The notes: a model not told the origin generated them from the sequence alone. A stretch of DNA of 64,000 bases from Apoderus coryli (GCA_911728435.2 OU452210.1:7130001-7194000); one strand, 5' to 3'; shown: positions 1 to 11,621, numbered from the stretch's first letter. Made by a program: numbers and translations.

Positions 1-1
1 A

Positions 2-479
2 GACGGAACTTGGGTTCGTCATTATGCTGGCAGGAATGTATGCAATGGCATGAAAAGGCACACCACCGCCCAAGGAGTTTGAGGTCACACAGTCAGCCAG
101 AAAACTCATGGCGACCATATTTTGGGTTTCACAAGAAATTCTAGTGATTGACTATAAAAATAAAGGTATTTCTATAACTCGGGAATACGACACTTTAATC
201 TTAGAACAGATAAAATAAGCAATAGAAAAAATAGAACAGGAAAATGGAGGAAACGTGTTTTGACTGCTTTCCACCAAGTGAGTTTCAATATTATAAATCA
301 TCCAGACCTGGCCCCGAGCGATTATTATTTGTTGTGTTGTGAATAAATTTATGAGCGGTGCAGAAGGAAGCAGTTTCGACGAAAGATTCAACAATTATTA
401 TGAAGATATAAATAAATTAATAGATAGAACTGAGAAGTGTATTAGGGTTGCAGATGAATATATTGAAAAAGAAAAATAA
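2..479 (+). pseudogene. SETMAR-type mariner transposase remnant, C-terminal half
   Basis: This is the catalytic half of a mariner transposase, an enzyme that cuts and pastes DNA at TA sites. Frame reading from base 2 gives DGTWVRHYAGR, matching the family motif around the first catalytic Asp (DETWV-Y). It is followed by PPKEFEVTQSARKLMATIFW, typical of SETMAR-like mariners, and VIDYKNKGISITREYDTL. An in-frame TAA and several frameshifts follow. The block around the second Asp is deleted, but HPDLAPSDYYL, which carries the third catalytic Asp, is kept. The C-terminus ends at TAA 477-479. The N-terminal DNA-binding half lies before the window or is lost. The family identity is from known motifs and the reading is clearly non-functional. 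Confidence 0.8.
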
Positions 480-534
480 TATTGCATTTTTATTTTGTAC
501 CCTTATCCCCTATTCCGCGGAATTAATAACGCCG

Positions 535-665
535 GACGGGATGTTGAATGATTGCAGAGTGATATTGATGCACTATGGCAATGATCTATTTGTAATAATC
601 TGAAGTCTAATGTGTTCTTTTATTAGTTTTTTTCGTACAAAATTCAGCTTAAGCTTCCAGTATAC
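535..665 (+). pseudogene. Decayed LINE reverse-transcriptase fragment
   Basis: One frame reads LQSDIDALWQ, then after a stop ICNNLKSNV. This resembles the Jockey/CR1 segment after the YADD box, usually LQSDLDxLxxWCxxNxLxLNxxKC. No longer block of homology can be followed past about 665. The match is short and could be chance, but it has the correct order of motifs and lies directly after a mariner remnant. Confidence 0.35.
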
Positions 666-899
666 AATAGATAATAGAGTTAAAACGTTGAAATATAATT
701 TGTTGGTAGAATTAAGGTTTTCAACAGAACGCGTATAAAATTTTGAGAGTTTCTATTCGAAGCTGTCGCACTTTCTCAAGCTGAGGATTCTATATTATAT
801 GTCGGTGGATTGTTCTTTTCTATTATCGGACCTATAGAAATGACATCGGAAGAGTTCAGGATAAGTTTTTCCGTTATGCTGCATTTAGGATGAATAACA

Positions 900-1748
900 T
901 AAATCAGAATTGCATGAGGCACGAATAACTACATATTTGTAAAAGTAAGTGTAAATGTATAATATTTCTGTGACCTTTTTCTCATCTACCTTTTTCGTCA
1001 CAAGGTGCTACTTTTGATTTAATATATTTCGAATAAGAGCAATATTTTTTATTTTGAGCCCTTTTTAACTCTTTTCGAACGCCTATGTGATGTATTTTTT
1101 ATGTTAAATGTTTTAAGTTATCTTCTATTAAATCAATTATTCCATATTTCGGATATGTTAAGGAACTATTTATAATTTTTGAATCCTTTTTAAATCTCTT
1201 ATGAAGATATATTATTATTATTTTTAAATATTTATTCAAGTCGGTAAAATTTCCAACAAGCTGAATCCACGCAACTGAACTGACATTTATAAACACGCTA
1301 GTCTATATGGGTATCCTTAACCAGAAGAAAGTTTTATGCTCAAATGCAACGCCAAAGGTAAACTGTATAAGAACGTATTTTCATGAGCGCGGTGGAAATT
1401 GCTACGATAACAGGATTTAGCTTTTCATTTTTCTGCCAGGTTGCCTCAATCATCGGTAAATCGACACTCTTGTAAAAAGATGGTTTATATATATAGCATA
1501 TTTCTCATTTCCCTTCCTTTTTTCTCGCATGACTCCCTTTAATCTAATACGCTGTTAGTTTCATGAGGAAAAATGTGCACAAATTCCAAAATAAAAGCGA
1601 TGTTTTTATATTTTAGGAATTAATTTGGCTCAAGCGTTATGGTTATTTATTTATTTTTTGTTGTCAAAATCAATAGGTATAAATGCTAGAAATATACTGA
1701 AATTAGGTTAGATTTATTAATTTTTGCTAGTTATACCTATTAAATATA
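900..1748. other. AT-rich stretch without recognised gene
   Basis: No transposon protein, RNA gene or tandem repeat was recognised. A minus-strand frame at 1099-1296 is open but low in complexity and has no family signature. Confidence 0.4.
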
Positions 1749-2206
1749 CAGGGTTGTTCACATGTATGGAGTAAAATTCATAAATAGGTTCCAAATCAAG
1801 CGCTTTTTTTGGGGTGAACATTATTTTGTACCGTCAATCCGTTAAGTCCTCTAGCCACCCCAACTTTTTTTTACTATGGAACACTACGCTCAAAGGTTGG
1901 TACAGCAAAACATATTTTTAACCATTTGGTTTAAGATTAAAAAATCACAGTACGTTTTGCATTCTTTATTAATACAGTTTAAGATTCTAATTTATTAAAT
2001 GTTCAAAATGACCGCCATTTCTTTTAAATATCGACGTAAAAAAGTTCATCTGAGTTAAACCCGGAGATCTTGGTGGCCTTTCAATCGGCCCTCTTCGACC
2101 AATCCACGTGTTAGGGAATATAAGCATTTAAATATACAGGGTTATTAACTCGAACTGCATAATGTGGAGGAGCCACATCATGTAAAACCAAATGCAACCC
2201 GGTATG
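1749..2206 (-). mobile_element. 3' half of a DUF4817-type mariner element
   Basis: The left boundary is TA followed by CAGGGTTGTTCACATG at 1749, a terminal inverted repeat of the CAGGG class. On the minus strand the sequence reads LHDVAPPHYAVRV, resembling the family block QDGAPPHYAxxVR around the second catalytic Asp (here the D is followed by V instead of G). Further on it reads WIGRRGPIERPPRSPGLT, where the SPD motif Asp has become Gly. The end is KRNGGHFEHLIN with a stop at 1987-1989. A second CAGGG terminus (about 2135) lies inside the coding part, suggesting a nested terminus or insertion. The element is truncated and abuts the next mariner at 2209. Confidence 0.7.
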
Positions 2207-2208
2207 TA

Positions 2209-2630
2209 AAGGGTGCCCCAAAATTAACGCAAGATTTGAATTAAATAGAAAACACAGTTTTTAGTCTTTTCATTGTTCATTCTTGCAATTTGCAATAATT
2301 CTTGTCCACGACGCCGAATTGAGGTTCCTGGATTGTCACCGACACTCTCACGCCTGCTTCGATATTGGCACGGCTTGTTTTTGGAAGATCAGTTTCTCCA
2401 ATTAATCTCTTCACAGTTGATGAAGTTAAAACACTATTCCGATCATATTTTGTATCAAATTTTCGAACTGCGGCCGCCAAGTTTTCATTATTTTTGAAAT
2501 ATTGTTCAATAATGAAGACACGTTGTTCTATCGTGTAACGCTGTTGATTTGTTTTGTTTTTAGGGTTGCCAACACTTTACTGTATAAATGGCGCCAAATT
2601 CAAATCTTCCATTAATTTTGGGACACCCTT
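2209..2630 (-). mobile_element. Internally deleted DUF4817-type mariner with both TIRs
   Basis: A 422-bp element is flanked by TA on both sides (2207-2208 and 2631-2632). Its ends are inverted repeats: AAGGGTGCCCCAAAATTAAC on the left and, reversed, AAGGGTGTCCCAAAATTAAT on the right. The match extends through AAGATTTGAATT with few differences. The minus strand encodes the N-terminal helix-turn-helix: RYTIEQRVFIIEQYFKNNEN, then AAAVRKFDTKYDRNSVLTSS and TVKRLI. After that come fused remnants of the linker (LPKTSRANIEA). The catalytic domain is missing, so it can only move with transposase supplied from elsewhere. Both termini and the target duplication are directly visible. Confidence 0.85.
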
Positions 2631-2850
2631 TATAATTTAAAGAAATAATCAATATTGGATGACTATACCATTTTCATTTTATTGAAATAGAAGTCTTAAC
2701 TCTACAAATATACCTATTTATCATATTTAATGTTCACTTAGCGAGACATGTTTCGAGCTTATAATTTGCTACACCGTCAGCAATTCCAATTTCCAGTTTT
2801 TAAATAGATTTTATATACTTACAATTTAAACAACATTTTTCAAGAGACAG

Positions 2851-3268
2851 GACAATGATTTTATGAAGGGCTATTTGCATGCCAAACGACACTCTTCGGA
2901 ACGGTCATTAAGGATAGATTCTTAGGTCTTGACTAGGTCCTGTATGATAGCGTCCTATACCAAACCAAGGCCCCAAAAAATTTAAATCTGTTTTCCTAAT
3001 AATGGGGTCGTGAAATTTACGCAGGACAATGATATTATGAAGGGCTATTTGCATGCCAAACGACATTCTTCGGAACGGTCATTAAGGATAGTTTCTTAGG
3101 TTTTGATTAGGTTCTGTATGATAGCTTCCTATACCAAACCAAGGCCCCAAAAAATTGAAATCTGTTTTCCTAGTAATGGGGTCGTGAAATTTCCGCAGGA
3201 CAATGAAGGGCTATTTGCATGCCAAAGGACATTCTTCGGAACGGTCATTAAGGATAGTTTCGTAGGTG
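2851..3268. repeat. 174-bp tandem repeat, 2.4 copies
   Basis: Three tandem units begin with GACAATGA at 2851, 3025 and 3199, giving a period of exactly 174 bp. Units 1 and 2 differ at about a dozen positions. Unit 3 lacks about 10 bp near its start and breaks off at about 3268. Shared internal landmarks are GGGCTATTTGCATGCCAAA and CTTCGGAACGGTCATTAAGG. The length is typical of insect satellite monomers, but only this short array is seen. An open frame at 3103-3321 runs through it and has no protein signature. Confidence 0.9.
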
Positions 3269-3321
3269 CTAATAATAAGCTTAAATTTTTTCCCCTTTAT
3301 TTTGTTGAACCATATATTTAA

Positions 3322-5415
3322 AAAAAAAAATAAGCTTAAACCTCATTCGCTTTGATGAATGATGAAGGTTGAAATTTGTAATCGTATTTTCAAAGAACCG
3401 CGTACTCAATTGGATACTTCACTTGATACATACAGATGGTTTAAATGTGTTGCCCTAAGTTGGATAACGATGTCACTATGGATGATCTACTTGAATCTTA
3501 ACAAATAACTGTAAAGTTTTTATTCGCCTCAAAGAAAATACTAATTATCAGTAGTATAACGTTATTCTCAGCAGCTGTGTATGCAAAGATTTTTCTAAAC
3601 ATATTTTTTTGTTTAAAATGCTATTATGACATCGTATATAAATTGATGTTTGTGTAACATACGTGTAAACGTGTCCACATTAGTGGGATACTGTTTTGGA
3701 GTAAAATTTGCGTTCTCATGCACTACGCGTGTGTAAGTCATTAGGAATATTACAAACGGGAAAACTAACTCCATACCATGTGCCATATGTTGCACGGTAG
3801 TTGACGGCAGCCCTCAGCCCCTCAATGTTGGGGCGCACGCCAGCCTCATTTGCTGTGGTCCTGCGGTATCATTAGCAGGATTGACATCTAGCAAACGGTT
3901 ACCTCTGCCGGCTACAAATTTATACCTATTTCAAAGTTAGTTTAGTCCAGTCGAGACGGTCACGACGAGGACAGATCGATTACGGGAAAATTTGCATTTA
4001 CTGGACTGACCCATAATGGTTTTTTGTCACCAAACTTAATTTGTTTGAGGGTTTTTATTTATAAGGGTATGATAATTGAGACAGTTAAACCAGATATAAT
4101 GGTACAGACCAAAACTATTTAGGTTTAGATTATTTAGTAACGAAATCAAATATATTAAAAGCTTTTGAGTTACCTACGAGGAACTGATTAGATTTTGGGG
4201 CATATAGGACTTTTTTTCTTAATTAAACGGAAAATGTTTTCCTTTTGCCAATAGAACTTGGTCTAAAGAATCAGTGAAATATTATTAATGTATATAGGGT
4301 GTTCGTAAAGGGTTTGAATAAGGGTTAGAATTTAAATTTAAAAACATACATCAAATTAAAGCTCCGACAAAAACGGATGGTTTTGATTTTGGGTATAGAA
4401 TTTGGTCTGAATGAATTGCAGTAGAAAGTTAGTACCTATACCTATGGCGTCCATAGAGAAGTTAGAACGGGACCAATATACTATAGAAACAACTTATAAG
4501 TATATATTCATATTTTTTATGGATATGTATTCTTGCCTTGAGGGTTTATTTAATATTAATTTGCTATTCATAGTTATTTATAAACTGTTTTGCTTGATTT
4601 CCTATAGTTATTTATAGCTTTGATAGAATATAACCTAAAAAATGTCACATATAAGAATTGGTTCATACACGCGTTCACAAATAGTGTTGAGAGGGGTCAT
4701 CAATTAAAAAAAATAAATATATATATACATATATAATATATTCCCCAAACATACCAGAAAAATTAGCTAATAATATATAGTTTTGATATAAGATAAGCTA
4801 CAAAATGCATAATAAAAAAAAAATGTTTACATAGGTGTTCATAAATATTAAAAAAAGGGTCAACAAAATTAGACTGTAAAAATGCGTTGTTGTTGAAGTG
4901 ATAATATATTTTTCGCACCTGTTGATTTTAAAAATATTGAGTGCCTAAATAATTATTTAATATCAACTATGAGGGAAGTCCAAAAAAAAACGTCGCAATA
5001 AGTGTAGCCTCTATGACTGTTCCAACAGCTTAACCCACAAATTTCAATATTAATTCTTAATTTCCACTTTTGAAAGGTAAGAGCCTTTTTTAAGTAGCGT
5101 TCATATTGCTGGGCCTTTGCATTACCCACATTAGTTACACGTAATTAGGGATTACATACACAATTATACCAGATATCTAGTCTACATCTTTGAATTCAAT
5201 CAACCGAAAAGTTTATGTACAAGACCCTGTATAATAAAAAAAAAGCTTTTAAAATTAATTTTTGTTATTCAACATTTAAATTTGTCTGAAAATTATCAAT
5301 ATATTTTAGCCGTACCTGGTATATAAGCCTTCAACACACAACGTTTGTTACGAACGAGAAATACACTTTGCTGTGAATTTTAAAATCGAGTGATTTGGTT
5401 CTCTGATGCATATTT
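3322..5415. other. Unassigned DNA with a GC-rich patch at about 3785-4010
   Basis: Most is AT-rich with no recognised gene. A patch at about 3785-4010 is noticeably richer in G and C than its flanks and contains AGTCCAGT and its inverse ACTGGACT about 45 bp apart. A CAGGGTG-like terminus (TATAGGGTGTTCG) lies near 4295. No coding or RNA identity was found. Confidence 0.35.
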
Positions 5416-5419
5416 TTTC

Positions 5420-5614
5420 TTTTCTTTTTTTTTTCTTAGTGTATCGCATCAATTAATAATTTTTTGTTTTGTTATATAATTTAGAAATTTATTTGTGCAC
5501 TCACCTTGAAGAATAAGTGTTAAAGAATAGCTTATTAGCAAAACTTCGCCTTCTTGATTATTTGATGTATAATGTATTTATACATTGTTAATAAAGGCGT
5601 TTATTATTATTATT
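5420..5614 (+). mobile_element. LINE 3' end with TTA-repeat tail
   Basis: The segment ends in ATACATTGTTAATAAAGGCG followed by TTATTATTATTATTG, the arrangement of many insect Jockey/CR1-type LINE 3' tails. Similar AATAAAG plus TTA tails occur at 11622-11655 (reverse strand) and 50403-50425, so a family is likely. No reverse-transcriptase sequence can be read upstream, so the insertion is strongly 5'-truncated. Confidence 0.45.
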
Positions 5615-5647
5615 GTCAGTAGGGAAGTAAGCCTCATCAGATTAACT

Positions 5648-5682
5648 CTTGAAGATGCCGGCCACTCGTGAAAACGAAAGGT
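5648..5682 (+). mobile_element. Penelope-like terminal motif, hammerhead-like
   Basis: The sequence CTTGAAGATGCCGGCC followed by ACTCGTGAAAACGAAAGG resembles Penelope-like element ends, where a CTGANGA core and a CGAAA core flank a short stem and form a hammerhead ribozyme. Here one base is inserted in the first core and the stem pairs poorly, so activity is unlikely. The element identity is an inference from the motif. Confidence 0.35.
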
Positions 5683-5689
5683 TAAGAAG

Positions 5690-6777
5690 AAATTCTAAAA
5701 GACAACGGCATAATAACCCGAAAAGTTACGTAGGCACAGCTTTATACAGTCACTAAACAGCAAGCATAATTATTTATCAAATAGGAGTGATGCAAAATTG
5801 ACACCCTGTATATTTGTATTTTAATAAGCAACTGTATTTCTAAATATGAAAATGAATTTTAAAATACATGGAAAATCAATGTTTTGATATTGTATATAGA
5901 AATGTTTCTAATAATATCAGAGTTCAACATTTGCACGTGTCATATGGCTGAATCTGACCACATATACCTATTCTATTATTTTAATTGGTTAAACACGTGT
6001 TTCAGGCATTTAATATGCACCACACTTGCGGCTGTGGCCCATTTTAGCCGCACTGTACTCATATTTTAATAGCGAATTAGCCTCACTTTAAGCGCTCTCA
6101 TCAAATCAATTACGACAAGATTCACCAACAAATTATACACTGAATTACGCTATTTTAGGGTTCAACACAATTCGAGGGCCTTTTCACTGAAAATTTAATC
6201 TCGTGACATCTACAACAATGCAATACAATAAATTAGCGATATAAAACAATATGAATTCGCGTGGAATGCGTTAGTCTTTGCATTCCTTTCTCGTTTTGTT
6301 ACTGTTTAAATTCACCATTTAAACATTCAACAACTATATTGATTTAAACTCGTAATTTACAAAAGTACTGTAATATCCAACGTGAAATATACAGTGTGCA
6401 TTCGTAAAAAGATGGACAATCACGATATAGCATAAACTACTAATGATTTAATCATTGATCTATAATACTGTGACACAAATAAATACCTAAGGGTTTTTCT
6501 ATTGCATACTATGATATGTTGTGAATTTTTCACCGATTTAAACATACAAGCCAAGCAGAGCCTATTGTTGTTGAGTTTGGCTATCAGAAACTATAGTAAT
6601 TGACTTTCCTGCACATAACTTCTACCTGAAATACAGTCCCAGGAGACATTGTTACATTTTTGTCTTGGAGTTGTTTTTGTAAAGCATCTGCACTTAAGTT
6701 TGTTTGTAACCAACGTTAAACCAATAATAATCTGCCCCTGTATAAGTTAGCCATGCCATATAATATACAGGGTGTTT
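5690..6777. other. Unassigned AT-rich DNA
   Basis: No gene or RNA was recognised. A reverse CAGGGTG terminus (ACACCCTGTATA) lies near 5803 and marks a lost mariner-type element. Confidence 0.35.
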
Positions 6778-7070
6778 CAAAAAGACGCGGAAATATTTTA
6801 AGGGGGTGATTTCTCAGGTCGTTTTATGAAAAAAAGTTTCCATAAACATATACGTCCGGAAATGCAATGTTTCCAAGATATCAGGTGTTAAAGTTTTTTG
6901 TTATACAGGGTGTTCCGAAATTAACTTAAAATAATTTAAGGGGAAATTCTGCAAGCGAAAATAAGATTTTTTTATATGGAAAAATGCTTCGTTTTTCAGA
7001 TACAGGGTGTTATTTGTAAATTCCTGACGATGGGTTTTGAGTAATATTTCCGAAACGCGTATCCATCTAT
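6778..7070. mobile_element. Cluster of nested CAGGGTG mariner termini
   Basis: Three CAGGGTG termini lie within 240 bp in the same orientation: at 6778 and 6906 each preceded by TA, and at 7013 by ATA. The first continues TTTCAAAAAGACGCGG and on to CAGGTGTTAAAGTTTTTTGT, which matches in reverse the terminal 130 bp of the element ending at 27844. It is therefore the end of the same mariner family. Repeated insertion into TA sites inside termini is the likely cause. The minus-strand frame at 6901-7083 is just terminal sequence. Confidence 0.6.
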
Positions 7071-7319
7071 TATGCCACATCAATTATTAGAATAAAATTT
7101 GTGTCTAACTGACGTTTATCATTCCATAGGCGTTAGTGATTAAAATTAGGGCATTTTATTTAATTTGGATTAGTTTTTTTGCAAATTAATCGAGAACTAC
7201 TGATACAATACATATACTGTCATTTATCATTAAAATCAGAATAAAACAGGCTATTTAACGAGTTATCAATAAACGGGGTGTTCCGTTAAAAAAACAAAAT
7301 GACAGTAGATATATATATA

Positions 7320-7806
7320 CAATGTGTCCACGGATAGAGTTTGGAGGAGGAAAAACTTTTTTATTTGTAGATTTAGAAGAAAAAGTTATTCTTTATAAAA
7401 ACGTCTGGTTGTGTGGAAACTACAATTTCGAATACCAAATTTAGGATTACTATAAAGGGTATATCAAAAATAACATTTTTATGGATTTTGTTTTTTTTTA
7501 TTTTATTTTTTTAATAGTAGCTATGAAATAAACCACTTTCAGAAAAAGGTTTATTAGGTTCTTTTGCACCATTGGTGTAATAAATCACGGTTTTGAAAAT
7601 ATTTTGAGAAAATTAAAAAAAAAACAAAAAAAAATCAAAAACATTACAAAGGTTATTTTTGATATACCCTGTATAGTAATAATAAATTTGGTATTCGAAA
7701 TTGTAGTTTCGACATAAGCAGACGTTTTTATAAAGAATGACTTTTTCTTATAAATCTACAAATAACAAAGTTTTTCCTCTTCCAAACTCTATCAGTGAAC
7801 ACATTG
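7320..7806. mobile_element. Complete fold-back MITE flanked by TA
   Basis: The element starts CAATGTGTCCAC and ends GTGAACACATTG, with TA directly outside at 7318-7319 and 7807-7808. The arms (about 7320-7500 and 7640-7806) are inverted copies. Landmarks such as AGAGTTTGGAGGAGGAAAAA and CAATTTCGAATACCAAATTT recur reversed on the other side. The central 130 bp is AT-rich and unpaired. There is no coding capacity. TA duplication and full inverted symmetry fit a Tc1/mariner-mobilised MITE. Confidence 0.85.
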
Positions 7807-8496
7807 TATGTTTTTTGGTTCGTCATTCTAACTTTTAAAATAAAAAAGTTACATCAAATCAAAATGATATAAGAAAAAATGACCACACTGTACATCGCTA
7901 TGCCTAAAAAATAAACTCCAGTTTATATTTGATGTGTAAAATATGTATTTTTCTATAAAGTCAAAATTTCAAAAGAAATTCAACACATATATAAAAATAT
8001 GCATTGTTGACCTTATAAGCTTTGCCTTTTTTACGGTGTTTCTTATAGGGTTGATTGACAGGATAAAAATCCCGGTTTTAGGTGCAGGGATCAAGTCCAT
8101 CACTTGTGTCAAGAAAAAAAAATAAACCAACGACGTATCCGTGCGTTCATATTCAAATTTTCTTCTAGCTTTGAATACGTTTTATATATACAAATATATA
8201 GATGAAATAGAAGTATCAATTCCTAGTGAGTGACAAGGGGTATATTTGGTATTTTATTGGCATTACTTTATCAAATGCCATATTTTTGTTGTTATATTAT
8301 TTCTTGTTTTATTTGGGTGGAAACATTTGAAGAATAAGACACTTTTTTATACATTTAAGACCAAAAATGACATTTGATAGCAAAGTTTTAAGTAAAAAGT
8401 ATAAAATCAAGCTTGTTAATTTGTAATACATTCAATATATTCTCAAATAAAATTAAAAAGGTCAAAGTTAAGAAAACATTATTCTCTCATTTTTCT

Positions 8497-8510
8497 GACG
8501 TTTCGTCTTT
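8497..8510 (-). mobile_element. Penelope-like GACGAAACGTC motif
   Basis: On the minus strand AAAGACGAAACGTC is identical to the motif at 26611-26623 and related to GTCGAAACGTCGAC at 33886. It fits the conserved 3' part of the Penelope-like terminal ribozyme region. Nothing else of an element is readable here. Confidence 0.3.
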
Positions 8511-8694
8511 ACCTTAAGCTATTTTAATTATTGTGTCACTCTACTGCTCTTATGGTAGGTCAGAATTGAAATGCTGTTCGTTAATATATTTTCGGTATTA
8601 TGATTTTGAATTTCCTCCTCTTAGTTTTTTCGTACGTATGCTATAGTGACTTCGAAACTATCCTTCAGAATAACAATTTATTTTAAAATATGTT

Positions 8695-8845
8695 AGCCTT
8701 CTGTCAAAATATAATAACTCTTCGTAGTATTGACCAGGGATGTTTTTACTCTTATGAAGATAATTCCATTCGCATCTCAAAAACAGTCGCCATAAACTTA
8801 TTCGCCATTGAAATTGATTTTTTATTTCTTTGGAGTTAGTTCACT
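8695..8845 (-). pseudogene. Short mariner transposase remnant (SETMAR type)
   Basis: Reading the minus strand in shifting frames gives TPKK, MATVF, DANGIIFI, then GQYYEELLYFDRR. These are consecutive motifs of SETMAR-like mariner transposases downstream of the first catalytic Asp. At least three frameshifts and in-frame stops are present. No termini are visible. Confidence 0.55.
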
Positions 8846-9009
8846 TAGCTCAATCCGTTCTGTAGCCTGTTGTTGAGTTTCGGGAGTGTAATGATAAAGG
8901 CAAGTTGAAACAATTTCCTGCTTTCAATTTGCGGTCCTCTACCACGATTTTTGTCGATGGATTATTGTCTCGGCAGTTGTGACCTGTCAACAGGGCATTA
9001 CTTTAGCCC

Positions 9010-9480
9010 GTTGATTTGTATGCAGAGACGACTTTACTTCAGACCATGTTATTGCCTCGGGGTAAACACCTTTTGTTTTGTTTATTTTGTACCGATTTTG
9101 CCAAGTCTTTCGACAGGTTGGATCAGGGGGTGCTAATTCGCATGTTGAACAGCTATGGGTTTGTCAATAATCTGAAATTATTTACTTCATATCTTCGGAA
9201 CAGCCTACAGTGTGCAGTTTATAATGGCTACAATTTCAAAAAAATATAAAACATCCTCTGGTGTGCCTCAGGGTTCAAACTTGGGTCCTTTGCTTTTCTT
9301 GAACTTCGTTAACGATCTGAACGATTGTCAGGTTAACAGGTTGTATTTCGCTGACGATGTTGGATACTCTAGAATAGATTTAATATGAGTAGCTGGAGTT
9401 CAGTAGAATCTTTGCTGCCTTGAAATTGCTGTACGGTCCTTTAAACAGAAAAATCGAATGCCTTGACTGGCTGGATGGGT
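9010..9480 (+). pseudogene. LINE reverse transcriptase fragment (Jockey/CR1-like)
   Basis: The plus strand reads FCTDFAKSFDRLDQGVLIRM, the RT motif around the first catalytic Asp. After a frameshift come SSGVPQGSNLGPLLF and RLYFADDVG, the SGVPQGSxLGPLLF and Y/F-ADD boxes of non-LTR reverse transcriptases. The catalytic FADD is intact, but stops and frameshifts break the frame. Downstream DNA to about 9980 may be 3' UTR, since nothing else is readable there. Confidence 0.8.
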
Positions 9481-10582
9481 TTGGTATAAATGTTTGATCT
9501 TTTACTGCAGACTAATCTAAATACGAAATCACCAGTTTTTGTGATGTGCAATAATTTCAGTATGATCTGGAGACTGCTCGTAATTGTCTTATGGTGTGAT
9601 GTAAAATGTAAATTCTGAGGTCTTTATCTGAATTTGAATTGTAATTGTGTTTAATCTTATACCTTTTAGTTTCTGGCAGATTTCAGAATGCTTCCGTTAG
9701 CTAGGTTTTATTTGTTATAACATTAGGTCTGTAAGTTGTATTATTAATCATAAATTAGTCAATCTGTTTATTGGTTGTGTTGGTCTTTCGACATGATACT
9801 TTAAATCATGAGATTGAATGTATATTGTTATATTTGGTTTGCATTTTAGTTAGAGCATTATGTTTGATGTTAGTTAAATAATGATAATGATATTGATGAT
9901 TTTGTGTAGTTTTGTATTTTGTAATTGGTGTTTTCATTGAATATGTAAATAATTAAATTTATTTCTTTGTATATTCATCACAATTCTTGCGCCAACCTGT
10001 ATATAATTCTAACAAATTGGGATGGCAAAAGTGCAACTATGTATTTAATGCTTTTATGATTTAATGGCACGCCATCTAATTGCACTTCATTTTCGTTGAA
10101 AATCTAAATTTAATTGGACTAAATTAATCCTTTCGGTTAATTTTGAGGGGTTATAAATCTAAAGACCTTCATATTCGACAAAATAGTTGTTATATTATAC
10201 AGAATATATCTTGTTATTATAACCTAACAGATGTTGCCTTTGTACAGGAGTATTTTAAGATGGTTTTGATATCATTCATTGTATGTAAATATACATGTTA
10301 CATTTCTTTGAATATTTTTGAGTTCTATAGAAACGAGGTAAACCAGTAAAAGTTAAAAATAAAACTCGACTATAATAATTATTGTAATAAATAAGCGTAT
10401 TATGATTGGTCAAAATAGACTGCACAAGAAAAATTTTTTCATATTTAATAATCTCAAATGAAACAATATTCGAAACAGCATTTGAAGTAATTTTCATTGA
10501 GAAAAACCAAAAGATAAATTTGTTTTTTTACTTAAAAAAATTGAGATATAGACGGATATAACCATTTCCAGATGGAAGCTTT
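9481..10582. other. Probable LINE 3' flank and unassigned AT-rich DNA
   Basis: No gene was recognised. The first 500 bases are T-rich and could be the untranslated tail of the preceding LINE. Two overlapping open frames on opposite strands (10143-10349 and 10276-10497) have no recognisable motif. Confidence 0.3.
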
Positions 10583-10800
10583 AACCAATTGAGCTAAATT
10601 TTGGTATATGAGTTTGGGGGAGTCCTAGAATGAACCCATTAGTTTTTGGTTGAAATCGCTTAAGCCCTCTGATAGGTGTGGACACAGCCGCCAAATTTTC
10701 ATTTATCAGTAGGGGTCGAGTGATACATCATTTTAAAGCATTTTTTATCTGCTTTACAGCGATAGGTTACTTTTGACATTTGCCCTCATAATTTATTCTT
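10583..10800 (-). repeat. Dispersed repeat R1, copy A
   Basis: This segment matches 43340-43543 in reverse orientation over nearly its whole length, with a partial third copy at 39510-39602. Shared words include GAGCTAAATTTTGGTATATG, GCGATAGGTTACTTTTGAC (diverged) and AAATCGCTTAAGCCCT. No coding frame is shared. It is a transposon segment of unknown class. Confidence 0.75.
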
Positions 10801-11621
10801 AAGATTGAAATGGTTTTCCAACTTCACAAGGTTAGACTAGGGTTTGATATCATTTTTGATAATTTGATATTTTGTATACGTAACAGAATATTCAGTAGTG
10901 CGACAGCCTGTATATAAAAAGAAATGCAGGTAGAATAGTGTTCCATTAAAGATATTGGCAAGGTTATTTTGTATATGACATAATGCGCGACTGGTATAAA
11001 GAATTTAATTATCTTTTCCACAGAGCCTAGTTTTGACATCTGTCTTGTCAGTGGATACATTTATGCGTTTTATTTTCTTTCCCCCAAATGCAAGGTAAAA
11101 CTGTTAAATCCAAAAGATTTCGTTTGTCGTGTGGGGGTTATTTTATATATCTATATATTTCATATTCTTTTTATCGTATCGCGCGCGGTTTTGTAAAGGA
11201 TTTGTAAAATGTAATTGGTTCAGCTGGTTCAGACACGTTAGAATCATCAATAGCTCATCAGACTTGAGCGGCCAATATGCCACCCTATTTCTAACCCAAC
11301 CAGGTCATAAGGGATACAACCCTATTAATACTGTCTTTATCGGCTTTCGTATGTGGTTTTAGCACTACTCCTACCTATACGGCTTGTTAATCTCTGCTTA
11401 TTATCGAGACTCTATGCTAATATATTGGCCAGAGGCGTACATAAGTAGGATTAGTGATATAACGAATAATATTATGTCTCATATCAAGCAAATAATAATT
11501 TAGATGGATTATTCTTAAAAAAAATAATTTATATTTTTATGCGTATTACGGCCATCTAAAAAAATGTACATCATTTGAAATTCCATTAGTTGCACCTGAT
11601 ATTATCAGAGCAGGTGATTTA
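10801..11621. other. Unassigned AT-rich DNA
   Basis: No family was recognised. The minus-strand frame at 10824-11060 is hydrophobic but has no known motif. Confidence 0.3.

Noticed and set aside
5420..5510. Minus-strand donor CTTCAAG-GTGAGTGC as an exon end
   Set aside because: The region is LINE 3' tail sequence and no acceptor with a pyrimidine tract lies upstream.
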